Origin: Pampus argenteus
Lineage: Eukaryota; Chordata; Actinopteri; Scombriformes; Stromateidae
DNA: 64,000 bases
Assembly: GCA_036937835.1 (NCBI GenBank)
Contig: CM072878.1
Span: forward strand, 517,001-581,000
Reading direction: 5' to 3'
The position numbers and the translations under genes were made by a program. Position 1 is the first letter of the stretch, and each line of letters opens with the position of its first letter. Shown here in pieces: positions 47,344 to 60,886 of this stretch. The notes under the pieces are model-generated. The model was not told the DNA's origin and searched no databases. It saw nothing but the letters and a program-made list of their open reading frames with translations.

Positions 47344-50300
47344 TTACTTCCAGCGACCACCCACCTTCCCTTTGCCATGGACCTTTTTACTGTAAGAGGG
47401 AGAGAAAACCAAAGAAGATGTAATGAAGGAAGGAAACAAGATTAGAGCGACAGACAATTACGCACTTGATCAGATTTTGTACTCACAATTTCTGAGCATG
47501 TTGAATTCTGTTCAGCAGCACAGTGATCTGAGGGAGGCACACAAACAGAAACAGGAATGGACAAATGATATTTAAAAATGACTCAGTACTATCTGTGAGA
47601 ACAGAGCATCTTGGTCTTTTTATACTGATTACTACTGCAGTGTCCCACGGTGGTAAATGTTATTTATCATACAGTACAGTAGATAAAGGTCATAATATGG
47701 TTATGATCACTATCACCAAATATCAAGAAACAACATATATATATATATATATGTACGTATATTAAAATGTATGCTAAGCTATAAATAAGGTTAGTTATGT
47801 TCTTAGACAATATTTCTTTCTAGTGACCCACACACCTAATCAAGCAAATCCGTCACTTATTAATAATAGGGGTGTGACGAGATTTCGTGTGACGAGATTT
47901 CGTGTGACGAGATTTCGTGTGACGAGATTTGTTGTCCAACAAGCAGCCGGAAAACACATGCTAACTATTAGCGACGCCCCCGCCACTTTTAAATTGTGAT
48001 CCAACAAGCAGCCGAATGACGTCGGAAAACAAAAAAACAAAGTTAAATAAAAGTCTGTTGTCCAGACATTCATATTTGTAATTTAGTTTTCTTTAAATCT
48101 CGTCTCGTCTCGTCTCGTGGACTCAGTGTCTCGTCACAGCCATAATTAATAACATGATGAACTACTTTTCTGTTTGGTTCGCTCCTGTTACATGTAAACT
48201 TTGCTCTTCTTTAAATTAAATTAAATTATATTTCCCCGGGAGCTGTAAGCACAGTGTGATGTTTTAGTTGGTTTTTTTTGATCCACTTGTGGATTTTATT
48301 TTATTTTTTTGAATGTTTGTTGTTGATATCACAATAATACCTCATATTTCTGGTGCTTCATGTGCTCCATAAAGTCAAACTTCTCCGACTCCAGCTGGTA
48401 GATCCAGTTCCACATCTCCTGGGCTCGTTGCCTTGGAAACACAAAGATGAAATTTAGAAATATTTTGAAGGTCTGTGATTGATCGATGATCATCATCATT
48501 GATTGATGTGTGATTGATGTGAAGGATGGTGATTATTTTCTGCAGATTATTTTCTATTTCTATTAATCGTTTGGTCTAAAAACTAATTTGAAACATGTGA
48601 AATGACTCCAAAGTGCAGAAAGGAAAACAGCAAATCCTTACAAAAGAGATACTGGAACAAGAGAATAGTTACACATCCTAATGACTAAGAAAGACAAGAA
48701 AACAAACGAGATCACCAAAACAAACAAAACATCTCCTGTCGATCAATAGATCTTTCGTGTTCCTGGCCACCAATCACAAGGAAGCAAGCACTATTTTGGA
48801 AAATATAGCAAGCCAGAGAGTTACTAACTGTCATTTAGTGATAATTTTTGGATAATTAATTTGGATGTACAGATATTTTTCAAAGGAAATGATAAACTTG
48901 TCTCTTGATGAGCAGCACCTGCAACACTGGAGCAACAGCTAACGTTGGCGAGCAGGTGCAGTGAACAGGTGAACAAGCCCCTCCCTTCAAAGCTCTGCTA
49001 TATTCAGCCTATATATGTTATATATTTGTTGTCTCTTTACCTCCTAAATCCTTTTTCAGTGCTTGATTGTGTTTTGAATTATTAACTAAAGACTAACAGC
49101 TAAAGATAAAAGATCAACACTGTATTTATCAAGTTAAGTCAGGGACCACATACTGACTGTGTGACTGTTGAACATTAGATTCAGCAAATTCAATCAATCA
49201 ATTATGTAGTCAACTGAAAAACATGAAGATGCCTGTTCAGTCCAGTTTTGTGAGAAACGAGGTTTAAAAGCCTGTTTGGCTGCTCAGCTTTCATACTTAG
49301 TATGTTTTCACTTTAAAGGAGTAACAGCGCTCAAGTTGTTGGAGTATAAACGAGCAGGATGGATCAATTAAACTGATGACCAGACCCGATGAACATGTGG
49401 TTACTATTGTTAGATGCTGCTTACATGAAAGCAGATAAACACCCTTTTTTAATCCATTCCTCACATTTTGCTCTTGTTTTTTGGCTTTAGAAAGAACCCA
49501 CCCTTGTCTCTCTATCTATGTCCAATGTACACAGTCCACAGCATGTGGAGAATATGGAGAAATCCAAAGCTTGACAGGTACATGAATGGTTGTCGTTATG
49601 ATCTCTAACCCATGTAGCTGAGCCCATCATGACGTCATGTTCAATACCAAGTTCAAAGCTTCTGTGTAACATCATCGGTTAGCTATCTGAAATACGACAG
49701 GAGACTAACTTGAGCATGTCCTGACTCAAATTGTCGATGCCTAGTGGCTCCCGCCTGTCAGCCAGAGTCTTCTTCTTGATTTCTCGGCCCGTCAGGCGCT
49801 TGCCCTTCCTCGACTCAGCCTGGAACAGCAAACACACACAATCCACAGTCATCCTCTGTATCATCATTATCACCATCAGTACTGACAATAACAGCAGCCT
49901 TACCTTGGCCAGGAAGCCTCCAAAGTTTGCTCCTATGCCTGAAAGCACTTTCTTCTTCTTGGCATCATCATCGGCCTTTTTCTTGGCCTCCTCTTCCTCT
50001 TTTCTGTGACGCTCCTCCTGACAGATGAAGAGGGATGGAGTGATGAATGGAAAGGAAACCAGGCTTATAAGCCAGTGTATCCTTGTGATATAAAAATCTA
50101 GTTTTTAAACAACATAATGATGCCTCTTTACAGATTGGGTTAAGTATAGTAAATAAATAATATCACTGTGCAGACTCGGTGATAAATTCATATATGTGTG
50201 TGTGTGTGTGTGTGTGTTACCGCAATCCTGTTCTGTCTGTCCTTCTCCTTCTCTGCTCTAACCCTTTGGATCTCAGCTCTATCGAACCGACGACGCTCCT

Positions 50301-53300
50301 GATGAAAAGCCATCAAATGAGATGAGGTACATTTTAGCACAATGTGGATACAAACTAATTCAATTATATTCCAGAGGATCTCACATCTCATATTAACTCC
50401 TCGCTCATATTCATTCTGTGCAGTTACATTTAGTAAAATGTTCATTTTCTGTTTCCGTAGTGTCATATTCATGTTTCAACACAGACTTGATGGGACGTGT
50501 AATATCTTGGAGAACATACGATTCGTTCTTTGAGGCCAATAAGCTCCTCTTCATCCTTCTTCCTCTGGTCAAAGTGGACGTCGATCAGAGTATGCAGCTC
50601 CAGTAAGTCTTTCTCCATACGCTTTCTGTGGATGTCCTGGTGAAATGAGCCACTGTTTATTTCCATCTCAACACAACCCCTTATTTATAATATCTATAAA
50701 GCCATCATTGATTCTGGATGTTGGGTTTTTGAATATGAAGGATTTGGGTGTTTGAATTAGAGTTAATGGATATGATGCAGTCGCAACAACAGAAAAAGAA
50801 GAGCGCTAACTTACATCAAAATCCACCCTGTCTCCCTCAGGGATCTTTGGAGGGGCGAGTTGTGGCACCAAAGGTCTAAACAAAGCAAAAAAACATTGAA
50901 ATAAATATGAAAACTAGAACTACTGTTGCAAAACACAATGGAAGACAGTGACTGAACATACTTTGGTTTGGGACGCTCCTCCTCTGTTGATGAGAGAACA
51001 AAGATATTACAACAGTTTGATGACTTGTTAGCAAAGCTATTAATGTGACTGACAGTTAGCATGTGAGAAACAATATTTATATCACTAAAACACCTTTCTT
51101 ACCACTTCAGGAAGCGCTTATTAGGCCATTCTCAAACATGTGAGCTTTGTGAGAGTTGTGTTAAACAGTATGGACTCTTAAAAGGGTAGATCTGGTTTTA
51201 ATGCACTTGAGGAGAAAAATGACGAGTTTCACCCCTTTAGGGAACCACACTGCTATTTCTCACCTTCCTCCTGGGCGTCTTGATCTGGCGGACCAGCCAT
51301 ATAAAAAATGAAAGATGGAAGGATGGTAACCGAGCGATGAAGGAGACGTTAAAAATGGGTGAAAAGTACATGAGGAGCAAGGGAATAAAATGGCAGAGCA
51401 CAGAAAAAAGATGAAATGAAAGGAAAGACAGTAGAAAATAGAAATGAATACATACAGAAGTAAGATATGAAGGAGAAAAGCAGCAAAGGAAGGAAGGATG
51501 AAATAAACACACCAGGAGATCAAGACGACGGGCAAACAAAGTGACAAATTAAAAGGAAAACATGAGGAGAAGTAGGGAGAGGTGTGGAATGAGCGAAAGA
51601 AGTCAGAAGTTAATATCTGATACTGCAAGCTGTGAACTATCACTTCCCATCATGCAGTGGGGGCCACACTATTGACTGGCACTAGTATGTCCCCTGTGGC
51701 TGCAGGGTAATTCATTCTGTGGCCATTCATTATTACATCATGCACATATGGATATTGTAGATGAGAGTTTTGTTCATGAGGACGTAGCTTAATGGGCAAC
51801 AATAATATAACAACAAATATCTGGCAAGCCTGCTTACAATCGAACACTATGAGCTCTGCTGTCACAAATACATGCAAAGCCATTGCCAGTAAGATACATG
51901 ACCTTTGACCCTGAGCAGTAAGGGTTAATCCTTTGAGAACTTCTTGTGGAGTTAAAACTCAGATCTGGTATGTGCATGTGTATAACTATGAATGTCAGCA
52001 CACACACCGGTTGTAAAAATGAATAAAACATTGTACTACTTTTAAAGGCAAAAACGTGTTCAGAAACAGAAGCTGTACATCAGTATGATATTTCTATAAT
52101 CTTGGTGATGGACGTGACCTTGACCATGTGTCTCTTCAGCTGTAACTCACTCAAATATCTTCAAGACCTGAAAATCCTGAACTACTAAAAACTAACAAAA
52201 ATTCAACCAACAATTTAATGTGTGTAGATCAGTTGGAGCCTTGTTTCTCTCCTGTTGACACTGAAAACACAGACTAATATGACACATTATCACCTCATAA
52301 AGTTGTTATGGCAACCAGTGGCGTATTTCATCGCCTGCAGACACAGAGCAATCATCTGAAGTCATGTCTCTGGTAACCTGATAAATCAAAGTCCAATAAT
52401 CACTCACTAATAACTCTGCTTCTTTGGCCTAAACTATCACCAGCTAATTGATAACTTTATCGGTGCTGGACAGGTGTAGTGTACTGTGGGTTTCTTTTGA
52501 AAACATCTTCCTACTGTGGCTAGAAATGACGTTGTTGGGCGTGTAGGCTGTGTTGGAAAGCAGTAGGGAAACCTAGACGATATCACACATAGTCATGTGA
52601 TCCATTGTTGATATAAAAATATTGATGAGTGCAGCTTGAAATGTATAATGACCCCACATTTACGTGTATTTGCATGAATAAATAGCATTTTGGAATAAAA
52701 CATAGTGAAAGATGCTGACAAGATCACAGAAATATCATATTTGATGTCTGTTTTGGGGGTTTATACCTTTAAACCACTGGCTTCAATATGAATAGCAGTA
52801 CAATCTTCACAATACTGACTCAGGCATGAGCAACATGGTGATGGAAATGTTATCCTCACATATAAAAACATACTGTACAAGTACAGTAATGACTACTTAA
52901 TTCACCATTTACATTTGATATTAAAACACAACACAGGTAAAAGATCAAACTCGGTCTTTTCTCATGAGGAATGTGATTTAAAATAATTTCTTCTCTCTAA
53001 CACGTGGATATAATGCAAACTGTGTCTAAAAGAATGATTTGTGATGCCGTGCTGTCACCTTACCTTGATACTCTTGCTGCTCTGATAGCCCGGACCAGCA
53101 CAGTGTCAGCCAATGAGAAGGCAGGATAGAGGAGAATTTGATAGGTCAGAGATAGTGCAGCGTCACCCACAACTCACACAGTTATGAAGAAGAAGAAGAA
53201 GAAGAAGAAGAGAGGGGACAACAAGGATGTATGTCTTTGAAGGATATTTAATCACAATCACAATTCTTTTAATCAGTCGGTTTAAATGTTGGTCGTTTCA

Positions 53301-53705
53301 TATTATCTCCAGACTTTCTATACAACGTTTGCGTTGTAGGAGTCCTCCTGACTTTACCTTCTCCATCCTCCTCCGTCTGCTCAGTGTCCTCCTCCTGCTC
53401 CTCCTCAACCTCTGTGAGGAAAACAAACAGAGCAATGACAGGTCATATGCAGCTAAAACAGTGCAGGTACATTCATGTCTCAGGTAAATGTTCATGTGTA
53501 CTTGTTAGAGACAGATAATGGGTGATATGCACACATACAGCTGAACTTACCCTCCTCTGCCTGCTCCCTGGACAGACAAAGAGAAGAAGAAGTTTAATCA
53601 GTTAATGCTTTTATACTGGAATTAACAGACAGACAAGTGTCATCAAAGGATAAGCAGAGATCAATACTGCTTTACTTACTCGTACTCCTCTTCTATATCT
53701 GACAT
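47344..53705 (-). CDS. tnnt1: Troponin T, slow skeletal type
   Basis: Fourteen coding exons in transcription order: 53680-53705, 53551-53567, 53358-53411, 53064-53081, 51264-51284, 50962-50983, 50815-50875, 50520-50636, 50221-50298, 49904-50017, 49710-49819, 48341-48431, 47487-47527 and 47344-47389. They sum to 816 nt (271 aa). Troponin T anchors the troponin complex to tropomyosin on the thin filament. Visible parts are a Glu-rich variable N-terminus (MSDIEEEYE), the tropomyosin-binding region (IPEGDRVDFDDIHRKRMEKD, LLELHTLIDVHFDQRKK), a charged coiled-coil (EEERHRKEEEEAKKKADDD) and the C-terminal troponin I/C-binding part ending KGKVGGRWK. The segment FDDIHRKRMEKDLLEL and the ESEKFD and HAQKF context fit TNNT1 better than TNNT2 or TNNT3. 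The ATG sits two bases inside an exon preceded by TTTTTTGCAG, so a non-coding first exon lies upstream. Exons three to five are each a multiple of three with equal phases. Confidence 0.95.
47869..48142. mobile_element. MITE in tnnt1 intron with internal 15-16-bp repeats
   Basis: Ends read GGGGTGTGACGAGA on the left and, reverse-complemented, GGCTGTGACGAGACAC on the right. Next to the left end GTGTGACGAGATTTC is repeated four times; near the right end CTCGT is repeated four times. The flanks are AATA-rich and make the target duplication ambiguous. Family not named. Confidence 0.6.
53186..53210. repeat. (GAA)n microsatellite
   Basis: About eight GAA triplets in the tnnt1 intron just upstream, in transcription, of the 18-nt exon. 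Confidence 0.9.
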
Positions 53706-53709
53706 GGCT

Positions 53710-55922
53710 GCAAAAAAGACAAGACATGAAATCAAAGAAGATCGTGAATGAAGAAGTAGAACCTAAGAAAGTGCGAGGAACCTGTCAGGGTGATAATGAC
53801 ATAAAGGCAGAAAATTGAAAATTAATCAATTAGTCGATTACCAGAAATAAAAATGACAAAAACGCCAAACTTTGGCTGGTTCCAGTTTTTCTAGATGTAA
53901 CAGTTTGCTGTTTTTCTTACTTTTATATCGCTGTAAATTAAATACATTTAGCGTTAAGTACATTTGCTCAGATAAACAGGTTTTTTTCAGTTTTAACAAA
54001 CCGATTGAATAATAATGAAAACACATAGTCCATCATGAGTAAGGTGCCATTATTACTGCCGTTAGGTAGACGAGGTACAGAACTAGTGGCTAGATTTCCT
54101 GTTTAAATCGCTGTAGCTATTATAATATTGATAATATTATATCTGCTTTATGGTCATGGAGACCTCCAAGGTCTTTCCTCTTTCACACCACAAATACCAA
54201 AATATGATATCAGACTGGGAGGAAAATTCATGCTGATTCATACTAATTCTAATACTAATTCATTCATTTTAGTTTTATTTTAGTTGCTTGTTCTCACTTT
54301 GGGTAAAGCAGCCTGCAGTTAATGTTGATACTAACCATCAGCATGTTCATATGTCTACATGTCTCATAGGAGCATGTAGCTATAGAGCAGCTGTCTCAAA
54401 GTCACAGCTGTATGTGACTGTATGTCACATGGCTGTATGACTACAACGTTACAGGTGTGTTTGGTAACGTTTTACGTTATGTTGATGGGTTTATGAGATC
54501 GAGTCATCATCACTAAAAGCACGTCTCTTATTCTCTTGTGATTAATCACTTTGGAGACAGAAACACACAACACACACAGAGACACAATGCTCCCTGAGAT
54601 GGTTTGGGCTATAAATTGTCCCTCTGAGCTGCCATTGTTCTGACATAAAACCAACCATAGATATAGTGAGTGTGTGCTGACACCTTCCTGGCAGCGACTC
54701 ATTGAGATTGATGGTGCGACAACAGGTGAGAATGTGACAAGGGTTAAACGGAGAAAGACCAGGAGATATAGAGTTACTGTCGCTTTCTGGCTCCTCCCAT
54801 CTCTCCCCTCTTTTGCCCTCACTAACACTTCATCCCTCCGCTGTTTCTGACAGAATAGAGGGGTTGATTCATTATTTATTGAAATTTAACAGTTTGATGT
54901 TCATGTTCACTGAGCTAAGAATACTCGTCATTAGTTTGGCTGGTTTGGTTTTGTGGTGCTTTAACACAGACAATTCGTCAGTCCTCCATTATGCTCCCAC
55001 ACACATTTTTCAAATCTCAAACTTTCATTGTGTTATCCGTCCACACGCCGTCATGACGTCCCATCTTCTCCACTCTCTCCAACTGTCTGTCACCAGGAAG
55101 GATTTATATTGGCCCTGTCACTGTGCGGTTGAATTTATAAAGGCATTACTTGTCATCAAAGCTTCGCCTCTCTCTCCGCCTAGTTGTGCCCATTGCTGTG
55201 CCAGATCCAACAGGTTGGCATAACGGCACATCGGGCATTAAGGAAATCATTAAGAATTATTGATCTCTATATTCATACACAAAAGTCTATACATCAATCA
55301 GTTCCTGCTTTCACAGATTTTAAATTCATTTTTAAGATCTTCTCCCTTTTGCACATTTTGAATTTATTTTTACTATCAAGCAACAGGCAATGAGACCCTT
55401 AAAGGAATAGTTTGATGTTTTTGGAAATATGCTTATTTGATTGTCTTTTCTCGGCAAGGTTTACTCTTGCCAAGAAAAGCAGTGGAAACCATAATAATGC
55501 AGCTCTGACAAAAGGCACTCCAGGAAGTTACTGCTCTCAGCCAGGAAATAGTCTGGCTCAAACACAACACAAATTTACTTTGCCTCTTATTTAAAACATA
55601 AACAAGAAAAGAGACCGAATGAGAGTTTAGTGCCTTAATCAAAGGTGCTGCTCGTCTAATTTCAAATAGAGAGGCATTATTTAAAAGGCATGTAAAAGTT
55701 AAGAGCTTTGACTAGGGGCTTGAGGGAGGCTGGGTGGGGATGAAATGACAGATGGATGAATGGCACCGCTGTCTGGATGGAGCATCAGAGTCTGAAGCCG
55801 CCCGTTTTGAGCTAAATGGAGAGAAGGAAGAGGAGGGGGTGAAAGAGCCAGGGATTTAGAGGAAGAGTCAAGTTCCTGCAGACAACAGGCACAGGTCTTA
55901 GCTGGGATAATTATAGTCAAGG

Positions 55923-55957
<35 letters not shown>

Positions 55958-56137
55958 AGTAAAGGAAAATGGGTGTGTGACAAAGTCTCATTAGTGTTAA
56001 AGTGACTATTGTTGACTATTAATAGGTTGTACAAAGAAAAGAGGAAATGGGTGAGAAATGACATATTTGCAGCATTTTTCGAACATTGTGCGATGGTAAA
56101 CCTGCCATGTCTAGACCGATGTGTTGGTCGCTGATGT
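53710..56137. other. Non-coding, tnnt1 5' intron or upstream region
   Basis: No coding exon seen. A GT repeat lies at 55926-55955. It must include, or lie downstream of, the non-coding first exon of tnnt1, which I cannot place. Confidence 0.5.
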
Positions 56138-56695
56138 TACCGTATTTTGGACTATAAGGTGCATCTAAAATCATTACATTTTTTAAAAAATCAACAGTGT
56201 GTCTTATGTATGACCTTTGGTTGTGGTTACTAACCAAACGATTTTATGTTGTACACAGTACGGCTAATAACGTATTACTCCGCGAGTCAGGAGCCTCACA
56301 GAGGCCTGAATCATCACTGAACAGCCCGGTGACAGCAGAGACTGACTCGGATAATGACGAGAGGGATCCGGGCTGCTGGATCCTAAAATCACCCAACTGT
56401 TAAACTCTGAACAACGGTTTTATATGTTTGTATTAAAACTGAACAACGTTGAGATCCGGACATGATTGATGCGGAAATCGCCCACTAAAACTTGTATTTT
56501 TCTGTTAGCCTACAACTGAGAGTTATTGTAAATTAGTTGAATAAAGTTCGACTTATCAGACACACGTTTTGTTTCCGCTTATTATAATCAGATACACCTT
56601 ATGTATTTGCATTATATCCACGTGTTAGCAATTGACATGTTAATTGATATTGCTCCTTATAATTCGGTGCACCTTATAGCCCAAAAAATACGGTA
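56138..56695 (+). mobile_element. Pogo-like MITE, both ends present
   Basis: Left end TACCGTATTTTGGACTATAA; right end CACCTTATAGCCCAAAAAAT followed by ACGGTA. These are inverted repeats bordered by TA, as in Tc1/mariner-superfamily insertions. An internal frame (TDSDNDERDPGCWILKS) may be a vestige of host or transposase coding sequence. Confidence 0.7.
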
Positions 56696-57119
56696 ATTAA
56701 AATGATAAATGTCAGAAATGTCAGAAGTGGATAACCCTACTTCTCCTTGTCATCACCAACTGTCATCTCAGCAAACGTTATTTGGCCAAGGAAGTAAATA
56801 TTGGCCTCAATGTTACCTGACTTGTATTGAAGGTGTGATAGTGTGAAAATGTGACTCACGTTAGAGACCTGCTAAATGGATGACAACCGGGGAACTTACC
56901 TGAACTACACACACAACCAACTGTATAGGTTACATTTGTGTATGCCGGTAACTGTTTAGATAAGTGTCTACTTTCCTCTGAGGGCTAAAGTTAGCTAGCC
57001 TGACCTCAGACTGTTAGCATTTGGTTATGTGGTTTGCACGGACCATAGAGGCAAAAGAACAATGTGAATGGTGGTAGACTACACACACACTCACATGCTC
57101 CTAATAAGCTGAGACCTTT

Positions 57120-57122
<3 letters not shown>

Positions 57123-57160
<38 letters not shown>
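57123..57160. repeat. (AT)n microsatellite
   Basis: About 19 AT units followed by ACAC. Confidence 0.9.
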
Positions 57161-57168
<8 letters not shown>

Positions 57169-57254
57169 TCTATAATTACAAAACGTCTACCTTTTAAATA
57201 TCATAGTTGTTAGTAGATCAATTCATTATATTTTAGCATAAAATAGCTTAATCA

Positions 57255-57615
57255 CAATGCAATACCATCAACAAAGTGTCTGATCAGTCCCAAATTCATT
57301 CTGCAGCATGACAACAACCACAAACATACCACCAATCACTAAACACGACCTTCAGCGACAAGAAGTACAAGAAGCCAAGCAACAGATGAACAGAAGCAAC
57401 TGAGAAAGACTAAATCCACCAAATGCTATTAAAAACTTAAACTTTGTGCAGGTGTACGGAGGAGAACTGCTTCTGTTTTAAAGGCAAAGCATGCCCACGA
57501 CAAATGTTGATTTCATTTAGGTTTCTTCTGTTTACTGAACTTTGTATGAAGTTAATTGATAAATAAAAACTATTTATGGCATTGTTTTCGAAAGCATCCT
57601 CACTTTTAGTGCCGT
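57255..57615. mobile_element. Tc1-like element remnant
   Basis: Contains strings recalled from a widespread fish Tc1-type repeat: TCTGATCAGTCCCAAATTCA, AAACAGAAGCAG-like sequence in reverse, AACTTTGTATGAAGTTAATT, and AAGCATCCTCACTTTTAG at the right end. There is no open frame and no complete terminal repeats. Confidence 0.5.
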
Positions 57616-59205
57616 TCATCACTCTCATCAGATATCTGGAAACTTAGTAGTGTGTTTTTTCACTGTGGTCTCACTCCTACTTGAAAAATGTTTGACAGTG
57701 AGATTTGTGGATTGTACAGATATTATTTCTAAAGACACAATGTTTTTAAATCTACATTTGATTGACTTCCATTGCATTGGTGTAGTCCCAGATGAAAACC
57801 TGTAACTGTAAAATGGTGTGTTCAGGAGCAGCACAAGACAGAGAAGACACAAACACAAATGGACAATGGTTGTTCATTCATCTTAAAACTTTTTGGTTAT
57901 ACTTCTTACAAGAACAATCTGACACGATCAAACATGAAATCACAGATGATACAGACGTACCTGTATGAAGGTGTGGTATCAGCAGACACAAGACAAAGAG
58001 ACAAGGACAGGCAGGAGAATGGTTATTGAACAGAGACAAGGGGACTTTTATACAGACAGGGGGACTGTGTGTGTGTGTGTATGTGCTATATGGATGAGTA
58101 TGCGTGCATGCACGCTGTGAGAATAACTGAGTGTTTGAATATACACTACAAGAATAACTGTGAGTCTGTCTGCAAATGTGCGGTGTGTGTGTGTGTGTGT
58201 TTAGGGCTGGGGGCCATAGGTGGATTAAGTGGAGGCAGAAAGATGAGCACCCCTCAGGATTAGGGAGAACGGAGGAATGACCTCACTGAACAAATGGAGG
58301 AGTGCCACAGGGCAGGTGGAGAGGAGATGACAAAATGAAAAAAGGAGGGTGTGACGGATGGAGGGAGAGAAAGCTGGCAGACCTGGAGAGCGAGCGAGGA
58401 GAGGCAGTTTGTTCAAAGACAACGGTTATATTTCTTTAATTAGTTCTGGGATTACCTTTCAAAAAGGAGTTGCAAAGAAAAAGATAAAAAGTGACTGATT
58501 AATTAATTAATTTGACAGGTATTAGATAAGATTAGATAAAAAGTTAAAGGATCATCAAAGTCATCAAATACATTCTCCCTCTGGGGACCATGAATGTCCA
58601 TCCAACAGCTAATGAGGTCTGATCTAAATGGTAGACTGTCCAAGCGCTAGCAATACCAAGCCATTTGACTCAGGCCATTTCACTCTGATAAACAGAGTAA
58701 ATGACTTGAATGACCCAAAGAATCGCTCACTACTATAGAGGTTGGACCATAAACTGTAATTATTTGTCAATTTACCAGGGTCAAGAATGAGCTCCCTCAA
58801 AGCACCTTTGTTGGTCAGAGTCTTTTGCCTCGTGTCAAATAAGCAAAGATGCTCGACATTTTCTTGTGTTTCTAAAATAATGTGTTTTCAAAAAATCCTT
58901 CAGTTAGGACTAACGAAGAGTTTCATTAGTCAGTGCATACAATGTCAGAAAATGGTGAAAAATGTCAATCACTGTTTCCCAAAGCCCACGGTGACGTCCT
59001 CAAACGGCAAAAAAAGGCTCCAAACAATTAATAATCAAAATAGTTGCAGCTCTACATTCTGTTTTACAGCCAGTTCACATAAAGACTGACTTGTTTGATT
59101 GAAATGCAACGCTCTGATTAAGCTAATTTGATTTGCTGCTGTTATAGTTAACAGGGATTAAAGTCTGAAATCAAATAAGACAGAAATTTGACTTTATAAA
59201 ACACT
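57616..59205. other. Intergenic, between tnnt1 region and pih1d1
   Basis: No coding exon seen. One donor-like end (minus strand CTTCATACAG then GTACGT at about 57959) could be the missing tnnt1 first exon, but nothing confirms it. A short GT repeat lies at 58182-58201. Confidence 0.45.
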
Positions 59206-59211
59206 TTTATT
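59206..59211 (-). terminator. Poly(A) signal of pih1d1
   Basis: AATAAA on the minus strand 58 bases after the stop codon. Confidence 0.65.
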
Positions 59212-59268
59212 ATCACAGCATCATTGTTAACAAAAACAAATAAATAAGTGGATGTTACTTCTGCAGTT

Positions 59269-60094
<826 letters not shown>

Positions 60095-60170
60095 CTGGAC
60101 AGAAGACAAGATATCACATCACATCACATCATGTGATAAAGCACCTTGTCTGGCTGCATTTGTACACTGT

Positions 60171-60400
60171 CATGGGAAATAAGAGCAGTAAGAATGGAAA
60201 ATGCACCCCCAAAGGGTGCAATCGTGGAGGTTATGGCAGAAAAATACACTCCAGAGAGTGTAAAACATCTCGTTGGCTGGACAAAGGAGTTTGGTTTTCC
60301 AGAGGGGGGGATCGTCCAGCAGGAAAGAATTAGAAGAGTTAAAAAAGAAGTTGAAGGAGAAAGAGAAAGTGTTGATGTGGGGGACGAGGGTGACAACTAA
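60171..60400 (+). pseudogene. Possible endogenous-retrovirus gag N-terminal scrap
   Basis: A frame opening MGNKSSKNGK has the Met-Gly myristoylation-type start of retroviral Gag. After a frame change the neighbouring frame reads PPKGAIVEVMAEKYTPE and VGWTKEFGFPEGG, reminiscent of the N-terminal Gag region in fish endogenous retroviruses. The pieces are in different frames, no LTR, pol or env was seen nearby, and the scrap ends at a stop near 60400. Degraded and non-functional if correct; the identification is from memory and weak. Confidence 0.3.
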
Positions 60401-60884
60401 GGAGTTAATGTAAAGTTATAAAAGATGTCTAATCAGAGGAAGAGGAGGATGGAGGTGGTGGCTTGAGGGGAAGTACATGTTGCATGCTGATGTTGGCACT
60501 GATCATTGTATTGCCTATTTTGTATTTCCTGTCTTCACACACACCAACAACATTACCACAACTCTGCCGTGCCGATAAATGCAAACTATAGGTAATTATG
60601 TCCTTGTGCCTGTTACTCCTGAAGATGCTCAAGACAAAGCTAACAATCCCTCCTTTCCACACATCCCTGACAAAACAACAAAACAGCTAGCTTGGCTCTG
60701 GCCAAACATGCCAGCTCACAACTTGTTTTTAGACCGCTTTTCTTTTTTAAAAAAATTATTAAACAAACAAGCTATAACTTGTTAATAAGCAGTAGCTGGT
60801 TACCTTTGGACAGAGGGCGGCTAGCCGTTCCTCCCTGTTTACAGTCTTTGTGCAGAGCTAAGCTGCACGGCCACTAACAGTAGC
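60401..60884. other. Non-coding between gag-like scrap and Tc1 element
   Basis: No supportable gene or pih1d1 exon on either strand. Confidence 0.45.
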
Positions 60885-60886
60885 TA

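Noticed and set aside
51237..51643. Minus-strand frames rich in Phe, Leu and Ser near the 21-nt tnnt1 exon
   Set aside because: They are chance frames through a purine-rich intron; only the 21-nt cassette joins in frame with its neighbours.
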